Below are positions 15,712-25,610 of a DNA stretch of 33,214 nucleotides, piece by piece. Each line of letters begins with the position of its first letter. The first letter of the stretch is position 1. A model generated the notes under the pieces. That model had not been told where the DNA came from. It searched no databases and was given only the letters and a program-made list of their open reading frames with translations. Position numbers and translations under genes: made by a program. The DNA is from Thermoleophilaceae bacterium. Its GTDB lineage: Bacteria > Actinomycetota > Thermoleophilia > Solirubrobacterales > Thermoleophilaceae. The stretch spans positions 1 through 33,214 of the forward strand of contig JAICRZ010000011.1 in the NCBI GenBank assembly GCA_025937135.1, in the 5' to 3' direction.

Positions 15712-16452
15712 GTGCCCCCGGTCCGAGTCGCGATCCTCTCGGACGTGCACGGCAACCTGCCGGCCTTCCAGGCGGTCCTCGCCGACATCGACAAGGAGGG
15801 CGTCGACGCGATCTGGTGCCTGGGCGACCTGGTCGGCTACGGCGCGCAGCCGGACGAGTGCGTCGCGCTCGCGAAAGAGGCTTGCGATCTGTGCCTGATC
15901 GGTAATCACGACCTGGTGGTGGTCGACCGGCTCGACATATCGGAGTTCTCGATGAACGCGGCGATCGCCGCCACGTGGACGAAGGAGAACATCGCCAAGG
16001 AGTCGGTCGACTTCCTGACCGCGCTCGAGCCGGTCGACGAGGCGCACCCGGCCGGCCTGTACCACGCGAGCCCGCGAGACCCGGTCTGGGAGTACGTCCT
16101 GTCGTCCACGATCGCCACCGGCTGCCTGGACGCGATGACCCCGCGCGTGGGCGCGGTCGGCCACTCGCACGTGGCGCTCTACTTCACGCGCCGCGCCGGC
16201 GGCGACGTGAGCGGCGACCAGGCGCCGGGCGGGACCGAGCTCGACCTCTCCGATGGCGAATGGATCGTCAATCCGGGCGGCGTCGGCCAGCCGCGCGACG
16301 GCGACCCGCGCGCTGCCTGGCTGCTGCTCGACCTCTCGTCCTGGCGCGCGACCTGGCGGCGGGTCGAGTACCCGATCGACGACGCCGCGCGCGCGATCCA
16401 GCAGGCCGGCCTGCCCGCCGCCCTCTCCGACCGGCTCTACTACGGCCAGTGA
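15712..16452 (+). CDS. calcineurin-like metallophosphoesterase (YfcE/DR1281-type)
   Basis: A 246-residue protein with the full set of metal-binding motifs in order: LSDVHGNL, CLGDLVGYG, LIGNHDLVV and VGHSHVALYF. This family hydrolyses phosphomono- or diesters with two metal ions; the substrate is unknown. I chose the GTG at 15712 (MPPVRVAILSDVHGN), with GAGAG about 9 bases upstream. An ATG at 15673 in frame would add 13 residues and overlap the divergent protease gene by 12 bp. Its stop shares bases with the start of the lipoprotein gene (TGATG), and the kinase follows, so phosphoesterase, lipoprotein and kinase are translated as one unit. Confidence 0.9.
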   Translation: MPPVRVAILSDVHGNLPAFQAVLADIDKEGVDAIWCLGDLVGYGAQPDECVALAKEACDLCLIGNHDLVVVDRLDISEFSMNAAIAATWTKENIAKESVDFLTALEPVDEAHPAGLYHASPRDPVWEYVLSSTIATGCLDAMTPRVGAVGHSHVALYFTRRAGGDVSGDQAPGGTELDLSDGEWIVNPGGVGQPRDGDPRAAWLLLDLSSWRATWRRVEYPIDDAARAIQQAGLPAALSDRLYYGQ

Positions 16453-16976
16453 TGCGCGTCCTCACAGCCCTCGCCGCCGTCGCGGCAATCGCCCTCCTCG
16501 CCGGCTGCGGCAGCGACAAGAAGACGATCCCCAACGACGACGCGGCGTCGCTGATCCGCGCGCTGCGCAGCGCGCGCGACCTGGCCGGCAACCCGGACAA
16601 GTGCCCGCAGCTCCAGAGCGCGGTGCGGCTCGTGCAGAACCGCGTGGAGTCGCTGCCCGCGAGCGTGGACAAGGACACGCGCGACACCCTCGTCAACGGA
16701 GTGAACAACCTGATCGACGACGCGCAGTCGGAGTGCAAGAACGCGACGACGACGCCCACGACGACCACCACCACTCCGACCGAGACACAGCCGACCCAGA
16801 CGCAGCCGACCCAGACCCAGCCGACCCAGACCCAGCCGACCCAGACCCAGCCGACCACTCCCACCACCCCCACGCAGACCACGCCCACCGACAACGGCGG
16901 CGTGACGCCCGGCAACCCGCCGCAGGTGCCGCCCGGCCAGGGCAAGAAGCCGAAGAAGGAGAAGGGGCCGAGGTGA
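16452..16976 (+). CDS. secreted lipoprotein with QPTQT repeats
   Basis: A 174-residue lipoprotein of no recognised family. The lipobox LLAGC puts the lipidated Cys at 19. A short helical domain (about 25-97) contains two Cys (DKCPQL and SECKN) that could form a disulfide. The rest is a Thr/Pro/Gln-rich stalk with TTTPTTTTTTP, four copies of QPTQT plus a partial one, and a basic end (GKKPKKEKGPR). Such stalks can span the wall or be glycosylated on Thr; that is inference. Its ATG overlaps the phosphoesterase stop by one base, and its stop overlaps the kinase GTG (GTGA), so it may be the surface sensor or partner of the kinase. Confidence 0.8.
   Translation: MRVLTALAAVAAIALLAGCGSDKKTIPNDDAASLIRALRSARDLAGNPDKCPQLQSAVRLVQNRVESLPASVDKDTRDTLVNGVNNLIDDAQSECKNATTTPTTTTTTPTETQPTQTQPTQTQPTQTQPTQTQPTTPTTPTQTTPTDNGGVTPGNPPQVPPGQGKKPKKEKGPR
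16788..16857 (+). repeat. 15-bp tandem repeat encoding QPTQT
   Basis: Four full copies and one partial copy of a 15-base unit (CAGCCGACCCAGACC form) lie in frame in the lipoprotein gene. Copies differ by at most one base, which points to recent expansion and possible length variation by slippage. Confidence 0.85.
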
Positions 16977-18148
16977 GCGCACCGCGCGAGATCGCCGGCC
17001 GCTACGAGCTCGACCGCCGCCTGGGCGCGGGCGGCATGTCCACCGTCTTCCTCGCGCGCGACAGCGTGCTCGAGCGTCCGGTCGCGGTGAAGCTGCTGGC
17101 CGAGCACCTCTCCGACGACGAGGCGTTCGTGGCCCGCTTCCGGCGCGAGGCGCTCGCCGCCGCGAAGCTCCAGCACCCGAACATCGTCCAGGTCTTCGAC
17201 TCCGGCGAGGACGAGCCCTCGGGCCGCCACTTCATCGTCATGGAATACGTGAACGGGCCGTCGTGCGCGGACCTGCTGCGCGAGACGCCGGAGCTCGGGA
17301 TCGAGCAGACGGTCGACATCGTGAGGGGCGCCTGCCACGGGCTCGACTACGCGCACCGCGCGGGCGTCGTCCACCGCGATGTGAAGCCGGGCAACCTGCT
17401 CATGTCGGATGAGACCTCGAGCGTGAAGCTCGCCGACTTCGGCATCGCCAAGGCCGCCGAGCAGACGCGCATCACGCAGGTCGGCGCCGTGCTCGGCACC
17501 GCCGCGTACCTCTCGCCGGAGCAGGCGACGGGCGAGGAGGCGGGGCCCGCGTCCGACATCTACTCGCTGGGAGTCTGCGCCTACCAGTTCCTGGCCGGGC
17601 GGCTGCCGTACGAGTACAGCTCGCTGACCGAGCTTGCGCTGAAGCAGCAGAGCGACCAGGTCGAGCCGATCGCGCGGTTCCGGCCGGACGTCCCGCCCGC
17701 GCTCGACATGGCGATCCGCCGCTGTCTCGAGCGCGATCCCGCACTGCGCTACGCATCGGCGATCGAGATGGCCGCGGCGCTCGACGGCGGCCTCCACGGC
17801 GACGAGCCGCGCACCGCGCCGTTCCAGACCGCCTCCACGCAGATGCTGGGCGAGGACGCGACGCAGGCGCTGCCGCGCACGACCGCCCTGCCGCGCCGCG
17901 AGCAGCCCACGTATGCGCCCGCCGCACCGCCCGCTCAGCCGCGCGAGCGCCGCCCGCAGCAGCAGAAGAAGAAGCGCGGCGGCGGCGGCGCCCGTTTCGT
18001 CGCGCTGCTGCTGATCCTGCTCCTGGCCGGTGTGGCCGTCGCGCTGCTCGTGTCAGGCGGCGGCGGGGGCTACACCAACATCAACGCCGGCAACTCCAAG
18101 GACCAGGCGTCCGACCTCATCCAGTACGTGCGCGACCACCGGAAGTGA
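16973..18148 (+). CDS. PknB-type transmembrane Ser/Thr protein kinase
   Basis: A 391-residue eukaryotic-like kinase. The catalytic domain spans about 8-270, with Gly-rich loop LGAGGMSTVF, ATP-anchoring K40 in VAVKLL, catalytic loop HRDVKPGN (D136), DFG at 155-157, and activation loop ending GTAAYLSPEQA. A juxtamembrane Pro/Gln/Arg-rich stretch (REQPTYAPAAPP, RPQQQKKKR) leads to one transmembrane helix (FVALLLILLLAGVAVALLV) and an external tail of only about 30 residues. It has no PASTA repeats, so it cannot sense muropeptides like PknB; sensing might go through the lipoprotein encoded just upstream. GTG start overlaps the lipoprotein stop. Its last 32 bp overlap the 3' end of tgt on the other strand. 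Confidence 0.93.
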   Translation: MSAPREIAGRYELDRRLGAGGMSTVFLARDSVLERPVAVKLLAEHLSDDEAFVARFRREALAAAKLQHPNIVQVFDSGEDEPSGRHFIVMEYVNGPSCADLLRETPELGIEQTVDIVRGACHGLDYAHRAGVVHRDVKPGNLLMSDETSSVKLADFGIAKAAEQTRITQVGAVLGTAAYLSPEQATGEEAGPASDIYSLGVCAYQFLAGRLPYEYSSLTELALKQQSDQVEPIARFRPDVPPALDMAIRRCLERDPALRYASAIEMAAALDGGLHGDEPRTAPFQTASTQMLGEDATQALPRTTALPRREQPTYAPAAPPAQPRERRPQQQKKKRGGGGARFVALLLILLLAGVAVALLVSGGGGGYTNINAGNSKDQASDLIQYVRDHRK

Positions 18149-19301
18149 CCGCCTCCGCATAGTCGGCAAGGCGTCCCTCGCGGATCGCCTGGCGGATTTC
18201 GCTCATCAGCCGCGCCATGAAGGTCAGGTTGTGGTGGGTGAGCAGGCGCTTGGCGGTGAGCTCACCGGCGCGGACGAGGTAGTGGAGGTAGCCGCGGGTG
18301 AAGTCGCGACAGGCGGGACACGGGCAGTCGGGATCGATCGGCTCGTCGCTCTCGCGCCAGGGCGACTTGGCCAGGTCGAGCCGCCAGCGCGAGTCCGGGT
18401 CGTGCACGAGCGCCATGCCGTGACGAGCGATGCGGGTCGGCGTCGCGCAGTCGAAGGTGTCGATCCCGGCGGCCACGCTGGCGAGGATGTCGTCCACGTC
18501 GCCGATCCCGAGCAGGTGGCGCGGCTTCTCCGCCGGCGTCGGCCGCAGCGCCCAGCGCACGACCTCGCGCATCTGCTCCTTCTCCTGGCCGAGCGAGCCG
18601 CCCACGGCGATGCCGTCGACGCCCGGCTGCGCCGCGATGCGCTCGGCCGACTCGATCCGCAGGTCCTCGTAAACGCCGCCCTGGACGATCCCGTAGAGCT
18701 GCTGCCACTCCGGCGCATGTTCCGCGCGCCAGTCGACGCAGCGGTCGAGCCAGCGGTGCGTGCGCTCGGTGGAGCGCGCCGTGTAGTCGCGGTCGACGTG
18801 GAAGGGCGTGCACTCGTCGAACGCGAGCGCGATGTCGGAGCCGAGCACGGCCTGCACCTCCATGCTCGTCTCGGGCCCCATGAAGCGCTCGCCGCCGTCG
18901 ACGTAGGAGCGGAAGCGCACGCCCTCCTCGCTGATCTCGAGGATCCGGTCCTGGCGGCTGCCGCTCCGGCTTCCCTTGATCTCCTCGGCAACCGATCCGT
19001 GGCCCATCGAGAACACCTGGAAGCCGCCCGAGTCGGTGATGATCGGCTGCGACCAGGCCATGAACTCGTGCAGGCCGCCGAAGCGCTCGATCAGCTCGTG
19101 GCCGGGCTGGATGAAGAGGTGGAACGTGTTGCCGAGCACCATGTCGAAGCCGAGATCGGCGACCTCGGAGGGCAGCATCGTCTTGACGGTGGCGCTGGTG
19201 GCCAGCGGGACGAATGCCGGCGTCTCGACCGTCCCGTGCCGCAGATGAAGGACGCCCGCGCGGGCATCCCCGTCGCGGGCGTCGATCTGGAAGGGCTCCA
19301 C
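18117..19301 (-). CDS. tgt: tRNA-guanine transglycosylase (queuine/preQ1)
   Basis: Exchanges guanine-34 for the queuosine precursor preQ1 in tRNAs with GUN anticodons. The 394 residues show the family motifs: TPAFVPLATSATVK, IITDSGGFQVFS with the catalytic-site Asp, YGIVQGGVY, HLLGIGDVDDI, a DTFDCATPTR region, and the zinc site CPCPACRDF with the distal His in LLTHHNL. The GTG start lies 10 bases after the stop of hsp20, so it is probably transcribed from the hsp20 promoter. The 3' end overlaps the kinase gene by 32 bp in a convergent arrangement. No other queuosine biosynthesis gene is in the window. Confidence 0.95.
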   Translation of the reverse strand: MEPFQIDARDGDARAGVLHLRHGTVETPAFVPLATSATVKTMLPSEVADLGFDMVLGNTFHLFIQPGHELIERFGGLHEFMAWSQPIITDSGGFQVFSMGHGSVAEEIKGSRSGSRQDRILEISEEGVRFRSYVDGGERFMGPETSMEVQAVLGSDIALAFDECTPFHVDRDYTARSTERTHRWLDRCVDWRAEHAPEWQQLYGIVQGGVYEDLRIESAERIAAQPGVDGIAVGGSLGQEKEQMREVVRWALRPTPAEKPRHLLGIGDVDDILASVAAGIDTFDCATPTRIARHGMALVHDPDSRWRLDLAKSPWRESDEPIDPDCPCPACRDFTRGYLHYLVRAGELTAKRLLTHHNLTFMARLMSEIRQAIREGRLADYAEAVTSGGRARTG

Positions 19302-19311
19302 CCGGAGCAGG

Positions 19312-19764
19312 CTAGCCCTCGATGGTCGGCGGCTTCCCGTTCCCGTTCGTCGACTTGATCTCGATGCGACGCGGCTTGCGCTCCTCCGGCTTCGGGATCT
19401 TCACCTCGAGCACGCCGTGGGCGAAGTTCGCCTCGATCGTGTCGGGGTTGATCCCCTCGGGGAGCGTCAGGGCCCGGCTGAACTTGCCGAACTGGCGCTC
19501 GAGGCGGTACCAGCCGCGCTCGCGCTGCTCGTGCTCGGCCTGGCGCTCGCCGGAGATCCGCAGCGTGTTGTCGCGCACCTCGATGTTCACGTCGTCCTCC
19601 CGCAGCCCGGGAAGGTCGGCGCGGAGCAGGAAGTGGTCCTCCGCCTCGACGAGGTCCATCGGCGGGGTCCAGCTCCGGGCCTCGGAGGCCGAGCGGTCGA
19701 AGAGCGTGCTGAAGAGCCGGTCGAAGTCGGTGCTGAACGGCTCGGGCTTCATCAAAAGGGCCAT
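19312..19764 (-). CDS. Hsp20/alpha-crystallin small heat-shock protein
   Basis: A 150-residue ATP-independent holdase chaperone of the cytoplasm. The alpha-crystallin domain runs about 35-135: PPMDLVEAEDHFLLRADLPG, then VNIEVRDNTLRISGER, the FGKFSRALTLPEGINPD segment, and the A-x-x-x-x-G-V-L signature as ANFAHGVLEVKIPK. The C-terminal tail has no clear I-x-I motif except RIEIK. I chose the ATG at 19764, with a near-perfect ribosome site (AGGAGGAG, 7 bases upstream); the longer frame to 19881 crosses the promoter. tgt follows after 10 bp. Confidence 0.95.
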   Translation of the reverse strand: MALLMKPEPFSTDFDRLFSTLFDRSASEARSWTPPMDLVEAEDHFLLRADLPGLREDDVNIEVRDNTLRISGERQAEHEQRERGWYRLERQFGKFSRALTLPEGINPDTIEANFAHGVLEVKIPKPEERKPRRIEIKSTNGNGKPPTIEG

Positions 19765-19803
19765 TTGATCTCCTCCTGTGACCCAACTATCTGATTCGGT
19801 GTC

Positions 19804-19833
19804 AGTGTAGATATCTAAGTCGGTCATTGTCAA
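19804..19833 (-). promoter_or_regulatory. hsp20(-tgt) promoter with palindrome overlapping the -10 box
   Basis: Minus-strand TTGACA (19833-19828), an 18-base spacer and TACACT (19809-19804) give a strong housekeeping-type promoter, about 40 bases before the hsp20 ATG. A perfect 10-bp palindrome TAGATATCTA (19808-19817) fills the end of the spacer and touches the -10 box, a good position for a repressor. I see no CIRCE element and no full HspR (HAIR) site. Confidence 0.6.
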
Positions 19834-19858
19834 CTCGAACTTGATAGAAATCGGCGCC

Positions 19859-20638
19859 ATGTCACTACCTCCAGCAGACAACGGTGCAGCGGCGCTCGTA
19901 ACGGGCGCCTCGTCGGGAATCGGCGAGGCGATCGCCCGCCGGTTGGCGGAGCGCGGCTACCGCGTCGCCCTGGTCGCGCGCAACCAGGAGAAGCTCGAAG
20001 CCCTCGCGCGCGAGATCGGCGGGGAGGCATTCGTCTGCGATCTGGCCGACGCCGCCGCGCGCGATCGCCTGGCACGCGACATCGCGGGTCGCGGGCTCCA
20101 GGTCGAGGTGCTCGTGAACAACGCCGGCTTCGGCGTCTACAAGGACTTCGCCGAGAGCGACCGCGAGCGCGAGATCGAGCAGGCGCGCGTGAACGTGGAG
20201 GCAGTCGTGGACCTCACGCACCGCTTCCTGCCCGACATGATCGGGCGCGGGCGCGGAGCGATCATCAACACAGCGTCGACCGCCGCGTTCCAGCCGATCC
20301 CCGGCAACGCCGGCTACGCGGCTGCAAAGGCCTACGTGCTCGCCCTGAGCGAGGCGCTCCACGAGGAGACGCGCAAGACCGGCGTGACCGTGACCGCGCT
20401 CTGCCCCGGTCCCGTGCATTCGGGCTTCCAGGAGGCATCGGGTGCGCAGGAGTTCGCGAAGACGCTGCCCAAGCCGATGTGGCGCCAGCCCGACGCCGTG
20501 GCGCGCGCGGCGTTGAAGGCGGCGGACCGCGGCAAGCGACTGGTCGTGCCGGGCGCGCCGAACCGGATCAGCGGCGCGATGGCGCGCTTCTCACCGCGGC
20601 CGGTGCTGCTGCGCGTGCTGCGGATGAGCTCCTCGTAG
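19859..20638 (+). CDS. short-chain dehydrogenase/reductase (SDR)
   Basis: A 259-residue classical SDR that reduces or oxidises a small carbonyl or alcohol using NAD(P). The cofactor loop is TGASSGIG (15-22), followed by VARNQEKLEAL, where Arg after the second strand favours NADP(H). NNAGFG is the structural motif, and the catalytic residues are Ser in NTASTAAF and Tyr/Lys in YAAAK. The sequence LCPGPVHSGFQEAS matches DltE/YqjQ-like members; the substrate is unknown. The ATG at 19859 is preferred to an upstream TTG (19841). It is divergent from hsp20 and shares its control region, so the two may respond together, though that is only a guess. Confidence 0.9.
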   Translation: MSLPPADNGAAALVTGASSGIGEAIARRLAERGYRVALVARNQEKLEALAREIGGEAFVCDLADAAARDRLARDIAGRGLQVEVLVNNAGFGVYKDFAESDREREIEQARVNVEAVVDLTHRFLPDMIGRGRGAIINTASTAAFQPIPGNAGYAAAKAYVLALSEALHEETRKTGVTVTALCPGPVHSGFQEASGAQEFAKTLPKPMWRQPDAVARAALKAADRGKRLVVPGAPNRISGAMARFSPRPVLLRVLRMSSS

Positions 20639-20644
20639 CGCGGC

Positions 20645-20709
20645 CCCCCCGGGGGGTTCCGCAGAAAACGACGACATGCTGGACGAAATCCGCGGGACCC
20701 CCCGCGGAT
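20645..20709. terminator. two hairpins between convergent SDR and gpmI genes
   Basis: A GC palindrome of six C and six G (20645-20656) follows the SDR stop. A perfect 9-bp hairpin (ATCCGCGGG at 20688-20696, CCCGCGGAT at 20701-20709, loop of four) lies 10 bp past the gpmI stop. Together they can end transcription from both sides; neither has a long T-run. Confidence 0.55.
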
Positions 20710-20718
20710 GGGCTCTGC

Positions 20719-22239
20719 CTAACGCTCGATCAGCGACTCGCCGGTCATCGCGTCCGGCTTGTCGATCCCGAGCAGGTCGAGCACCGTCGGCGACACGTCG
20801 GCGAGGATCCCGCCGCTGCGCAGACCACTCACGTCCGCCGTGACGATCAGCGGCACCGGATTCAGCGAGTGCGCGGTGTTCGGCGAGCCGTCCGGCTCGA
20901 GCATGTGGTCGGCGTTGCCGTGGTCGGCGGTGATGATCAGAGCGCCGCCCTTCGCCTCCACCGCGCGCACCACGTCGCCCAGGCACGCGTCCACCGTCTC
21001 GATCGCCTTGATCGCCGCGGGGATAGAGCCCGTGTGGCCGACCATGTCGGGGTTCGCGAAGTTGATGATCCCGAAGCCGAAGTCGCCGTCGCGCCAGTGC
21101 GAGACGAAGGTGCCGGCCGCGGCACGGGCGCTCATCTCGGGCTTGTGGTCGTAGGTCGGCACGTCGCGCGGCGAGTCCACCAGCTCGCGCTCCTCGCCCT
21201 CGTACGGGTGCTCCTCGCCGCCGTTGAAGAAGTACGTGACGTGCGCGTACTTCTCGGTCTCCGCCACGTGCAGCTGCTTCTTGCCGTGCTCGGCGAGGAA
21301 GGAGGCGAGCGTGGTGTCGGGGCGGTCCGGCGGGAAGGCGACGGGGTAGTCGAACTCCTCCTGATACTCGGTGAGCGTCGTGAGCTTCACGCGCGGCGCC
21401 TCGCCACGGTCGAACTCGCCGAAATCGCTCTCGCCGAGCGCGCGCGTGAGCTGGCGTGCGCGGTCCGGGCGGAAGTTGAAGAAGAGGACCGCGTCGCCGT
21501 CGCGGATCCGCCCCTCCCCCCCCACGACCGTCGGCTTGATGAACTCGTCGGTCTCGTCGCGCTCGTACGCCGCGCGCACCGCGTCGACGCCGCTGCCTGC
21601 GTCGGGGGCGTCGCCGCGGCCGTGCACGAGCGCGTCGTAGGCCAGCTTGGTCCGGTCCCAGCGCCTGTCGCGGTCCATCGCGTAGTAGCGGCCGGTGACG
21701 GTCGCGACCCCCCCGCGCCCCGTGTCGCGCAGCCAGCCCTCGGCCTCCTCGACGTAGCCGGCGCCCGAGTCGGGAAGCGTGTCGCGGCCGTCGGTGAACG
21801 CGTGCAGCAGGATCTCCGGCACGTCGGCGTCGGCGGCCATCGAAATCAGCGCGCGCAGGTGCTCGAAACCGGCGTGGACACCGCCCTTCGAGACGAGGCC
21901 GAGCAGGTGCAGGCGCCCGCACTCGCGCGCTGCCTCCATCGCAGCCGCCAGCACGTCATTCGAGGCGAGCGAGCCGTCGGCGATCGCGTCGTCGATGCGC
22001 GTGAGGTCCTGGCGCACGATCGAGCCGGCGCCCAGGTTCAGGTGGCCGACCTCCGAGTTGCCCATCTGTCCCTCGGGCAGGCCCACCGCGCGCCCGCACG
22101 CGGTCAGCTCGGTGTGCGGGTGCTTCTCCCAGAGCGCGTCGAAGACCGGCGTGGCCGCCTGCGAGACCGCGTTGCCGGGGCCGTCGGGCGCGAGCCCCCA
22201 GCCGTCGAGGATCACCAGGGCTACGGCCGGGACGCTCAC
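20719..22239 (-). CDS. gpmI: 2,3-bisphosphoglycerate-independent phosphoglycerate mutase
   Basis: Interconverts 3- and 2-phosphoglycerate in glycolysis using two Mn2+ ions and a phosphoserine intermediate. The 506 residues show VALVILDGWG, NSEVGHLNLG with the nucleophile S62, HAFTDGRDT, VTGRYYAMDRDRRW and the late metal site TADHGNADHM. Length and motif order are standard for the alkaline-phosphatase superfamily enzyme. It is the last gene of the gap-pgk-tpiA-gpmI operon, and its GTG overlaps the tpiA stop (GTGA). In many actinobacteria the gene after tpiA is secG; here it is gpmI, which keeps a further glycolytic step in the operon. Two hairpins follow the stop. Confidence 0.96.
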   Translation of the reverse strand: MSVPAVALVILDGWGLAPDGPGNAVSQAATPVFDALWEKHPHTELTACGRAVGLPEGQMGNSEVGHLNLGAGSIVRQDLTRIDDAIADGSLASNDVLAAAMEAARECGRLHLLGLVSKGGVHAGFEHLRALISMAADADVPEILLHAFTDGRDTLPDSGAGYVEEAEGWLRDTGRGGVATVTGRYYAMDRDRRWDRTKLAYDALVHGRGDAPDAGSGVDAVRAAYERDETDEFIKPTVVGGEGRIRDGDAVLFFNFRPDRARQLTRALGESDFGEFDRGEAPRVKLTTLTEYQEEFDYPVAFPPDRPDTTLASFLAEHGKKQLHVAETEKYAHVTYFFNGGEEHPYEGEERELVDSPRDVPTYDHKPEMSARAAAGTFVSHWRDGDFGFGIINFANPDMVGHTGSIPAAIKAIETVDACLGDVVRAVEAKGGALIITADHGNADHMLEPDGSPNTAHSLNPVPLIVTADVSGLRSGGILADVSPTVLDLLGIDKPDAMTGESLIER

Positions 22240-23001
22240 TTCACGAGGGCTGCCGCCGCCTTGACGATCTCCGCGAGCCCGTCGGGGTCGAGCGAGGCGC
22301 CGCCCACCAGCGCGCCGTCGATGTCGGGCTGCGCGAGGATCTCGGCGGCGTTGCCGGGCTTCACGCTGCCGCCGTACAGCACCCGCACGCGGTCGGCGGC
22401 GTCCTTCGAGCGGTCGCCCACGAGCGCGCGGATGAACCCGATCGCGTCCTGCGCCATCTCCGGCGTGGCCACGTGCCCCGTGCCGATCGCCCAGATCGGC
22501 TCATATGCGATGACCACGTCCGCCAGCCGCTCCTCGGGCACCCGCTCGAGCGCCTCCTGCACCTGGTGGCGGAGCTTGCGCTGCGTCTCGCCGGCCTCGC
22601 GCTCCTCCTCGGTCTCGCCCACGCAGAGCATCGGCTCGAGGCCGGCCTCGAGCGCGGCCGGGACCTTGTCCTGGAGCGCGCGGTCGGTCTCGTTGAAGTA
22701 CTGGCGGCGCTCGGAATGGCCGAGCAGCGTGCCGTGCACGCCCAGCTCCACGAGCATCGGCGCCGAGACCTCACCCGTGTAGGCGCCCTCGGCGTCCTGG
22801 TGCATGTTCTGCGCGAGCACCTTGACCTCGGAGCCCCCGAGGCCCTCGAGCGTTGCGGCGAGCGCGGTGAACGGCGGGCAGATCGCCAGCTCCACCCCAT
22901 TGCCCATCGGCAGCCGGGCGAGCAGCTTCTGCGCGTACTCGCGCGCCTGCCCGGCCGTCTTGAACATCTTCCAGTTGCCCGCGATGTACGGGCGCCTCTG
23001 A

Positions 23002-23012
<11 letters not shown>
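22236..23012 (-). CDS. tpiA: triosephosphate isomerase
   Basis: Interconverts dihydroxyacetone phosphate and glyceraldehyde 3-phosphate. The 258-residue TIM barrel has all catalytic residues: K15 in GNWKMFK, H99 in LLGHSERR, and E171 in AYEPIWAIGTG, with the phosphate-gripping VLYGGSVKPGN and GALVGGASL near the end. The ATG lies 11 bp inside the 3' end of pgk, and the stop overlaps the gpmI start, so translation is coupled on both sides. Nothing unusual in length or sequence. Confidence 0.97.

Positions 23013-25610
<2,598 letters not shown>

Noticed and set aside
19770-19858. CIRCE or HspR (HAIR) operator upstream of hsp20
   Set aside because: Neither the GCACTC-N9-GAGTGC pattern nor a full CTTGAGT-N7-ACTCAAG pattern is present; only a weak TCAA/TTGA repeat is seen.
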